Below the pieces are notes generated by a model that saw only the letters and a list, made by a program, of their open reading frames with translations, did no database searches and was not told where the DNA came from. Shown one piece after another: positions 63,127 to 64,000 of a stretch of DNA of 64,000 bases. The stretch spans positions 1 to 64,000 of the forward strand of contig NZ_QLMJ01000007.1 of NCBI RefSeq assembly GCF_003259845.1, read 5' to 3'. Numbering within the stretch: position 1 is the stretch's first letter; each line of letters begins with the position of its first letter. This DNA comes from Actinoplanes lutulentus (GTDB taxonomy: Bacteria; Actinomycetota; Actinomycetes; Mycobacteriales; Micromonosporaceae). The translations under genes and the position numbers were made by a program.

Positions 63127-63549
63127 ATGGCATTCGGGCCGCTGGAACTGATGGTGTTGTCATTCCCCACCGACCGACTGAACGACGGCGTGCGTACGAC
63201 CTTGGACCGGCTCGCGTCGGCCGGCGAGATGCGAGTCGTCGATGTCCTGGTGGTGCGTACCGATGCGGCGGGTGGCGCGTGCGCCGTGGAGCTGACCGAG
63301 ATCCCCGGCCTGCGTGGCGATCGGACACGACTGGCCCGGCTGGCGACCGGGTTGATCACCGAGTCGGACATCGACGAGATGGCACCGATGGTGGACAACG
63401 AGACCGACGCGCTCGCCGTGCTTCTGGAACACCGATGGGTCCGTGACCTCGCGGGCCCGATAGCGGCGTCGCGCGGAAGCATCGTGGCGCTGACCCACAT
63501 CTCGGGTGCGCCGGGACACGGCCGCGTCCTGACCGGCACGACGATCTGA
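63127..63549 (+). CDS. DUF6325-like protein 1
   Basis: 140 residues: FGPLELMVLSFPTDRLNDGV, MRVVDVLVVRTDAAGGACAVEL, then a helical part and HRWVRDLAGPIAASRGSIVAL in the place where the next gene has NTWAAPLAVTLRRNGAQLVAG. The shared order shows it is a paralogue of the next gene, though diverged. Small soluble protein of unknown role. Start without a Shine-Dalgarno, 33 nt from palindrome copy 12 (probable leaderless). Confidence 0.75.
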   Translation: MAFGPLELMVLSFPTDRLNDGVRTTLDRLASAGEMRVVDVLVVRTDAAGGACAVELTEIPGLRGDRTRLARLATGLITESDIDEMAPMVDNETDALAVLLEHRWVRDLAGPIAASRGSIVALTHISGAPGHGRVLTGTTI

Positions 63550-63576
63550 GGAGAGCGATGAGCAGAAGGAGTACCG

Positions 63577-64000
63577 ATGCCTGACGAACTTCTGGAGATG
63601 GGTCCCATCGACTATCTGTGCTTGGAGTTCCCCGACGGCAGCTTGAAGGGCGACGCCTTCCCGCTGCTGCTGGACCTGGTGGACCGCCACATCGTCCGGG
63701 TGCTCGACATCGCGTTCGTGCGCAAGAACCTGGACGGCACCGTGACCGCGGTGGAGGGCCGCGACCTCGATTTCGCCGAGCTCGGCGCGTTCCACGGCGC
63801 GGCCTCGGGCATGCTCGGTGGCGACGACCTGCGCGACGCCGGCGAGGTTCTCACCGCCGGCTCGGCAGCGGTGATCCTGGTGTACGAGAACACCTGGGCG
63901 GCCCCACTCGCCGTGACCCTGCGGCGCAACGGCGCACAGCTGGTCGCCGGCGGCCGGATTCCGGTACAGGCCCTGCTCGCCGCTCTGGACGAGACCGAGT
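63577..64000 (+). CDS. DUF6325-like protein 2, partial at the right edge
   Basis: At least 141 codons, continuing past the window. MGPIDYLCLEFPDGSLKGDA, IVRVLDIAFVRKNLDGTVTAVE, and the family ENTWA segment in VILVYENTWAAPLAVTLRRNGAQ fit DUF6325. AAGGAG lies 7 nt before the ATG; it follows the paralogue by 27 nt, so they form an operon under palindrome copy 12. An 8-codon open frame (63558-63584) crosses the start but is probably not used. Confidence 0.78.
   Translation, partial: MPDELLEMGPIDYLCLEFPDGSLKGDAFPLLLDLVDRHIVRVLDIAFVRKNLDGTVTAVEGRDLDFAELGAFHGAASGMLGGDDLRDAGEVLTAGSAAVILVYENTWAAPLAVTLRRNGAQLVAGGRIPVQALLAALDETE

Noticed and set aside
63558-63584. 8-codon ORF overlapping the start of the second DUF6325 gene
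   Set aside because: It is very short with no independent support; it could be a leader but the Shine-Dalgarno fits ATG 63577 better.

Overview
The window comes from a high-G+C actinobacterium. The evidence is strong G/C third-position bias, frequent GTG/TTG starts, start codons preceded by a -10-like hexamer instead of a Shine-Dalgarno (likely leaderless mRNAs), a Flp/Tad pilus operon of actinobacterial type, LAL-type LuxR regulators, and families such as Rv1733c-like, DUF7144, DUF1269, DUF2252 and DUF6325 proteins. A member of the Micromonosporaceae (Actinoplanes-like) is my best guess; it rests on gene-family flavour and was not checked by alignment. I found no rRNA, tRNA, CRISPR array, integrase or insertion sequence.

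Layout. 0-8.7 kb: a partial NmrA-like gene, a receiver-only response regulator, a compact Tad operon (flp pilin, tadE, cpaB, tadZ, tadA, tadB, tadC; most junctions overlap) and a GAF-PAS histidine kinase. 8.7-17.3 kb: an iron-acquisition block. An AraC regulator with a siderophore-interacting reductase faces a SIP/methyltransferase-like fusion. A DUF559 gene and a repeat-filled gap follow, then a heterodimeric ABC exporter pair whose first start codon abuts an IdeR/DmdR-like iron box. 17.4-26.1 kb: a LAL regulator, an MFS/M24 peptidase/membrane lipoprotein operon and a tandem ThrE-type exporter pair. 26.1-63.9 kb: a long stress/maintenance island with an APC permease and M20 peptidase, an HdeD-like protein, a K+ channel, PPK2, an M48 protease, a lipid kinase, two YihY proteins, an Rv1733c-like protein, arginine deiminase with a class II amidotransferase, a holin-phosphodiesterase fusion, two more LAL regulators, GH13 and GH63 hydrolases, SulP, and paralogous DUF7144, DUF1269 and DUF6325 proteins.

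The most striking signal is a 19-bp palindrome, NTCAYCC-N5-GGRTGAN. I found it twelve times by eye between 26.1 and 63.1 kb: six perfect copies and six with one mismatch. Every copy lies just upstream of a start codon in this island. In front of genes without a Shine-Dalgarno the motif ends 33-35 nt before the start codon; in front of genes with one it is shifted upstream by about the length of a leader. This looks like a class II activator site driving a stress regulon, and a LuxR-type regulator, possibly one of the LAL proteins encoded in the island, is a reasonable candidate. I know of no description of this motif.

Other points of note: an ABC pair with complementary nucleotide-site decay, a SIP fused to a methyltransferase fold whose SAM motif is degenerate, a TadZ with Arg in place of the P-loop Lys, a 60/63-bp alternating tandem repeat open on both strands, and a 33-residue hydrophobic ORF.
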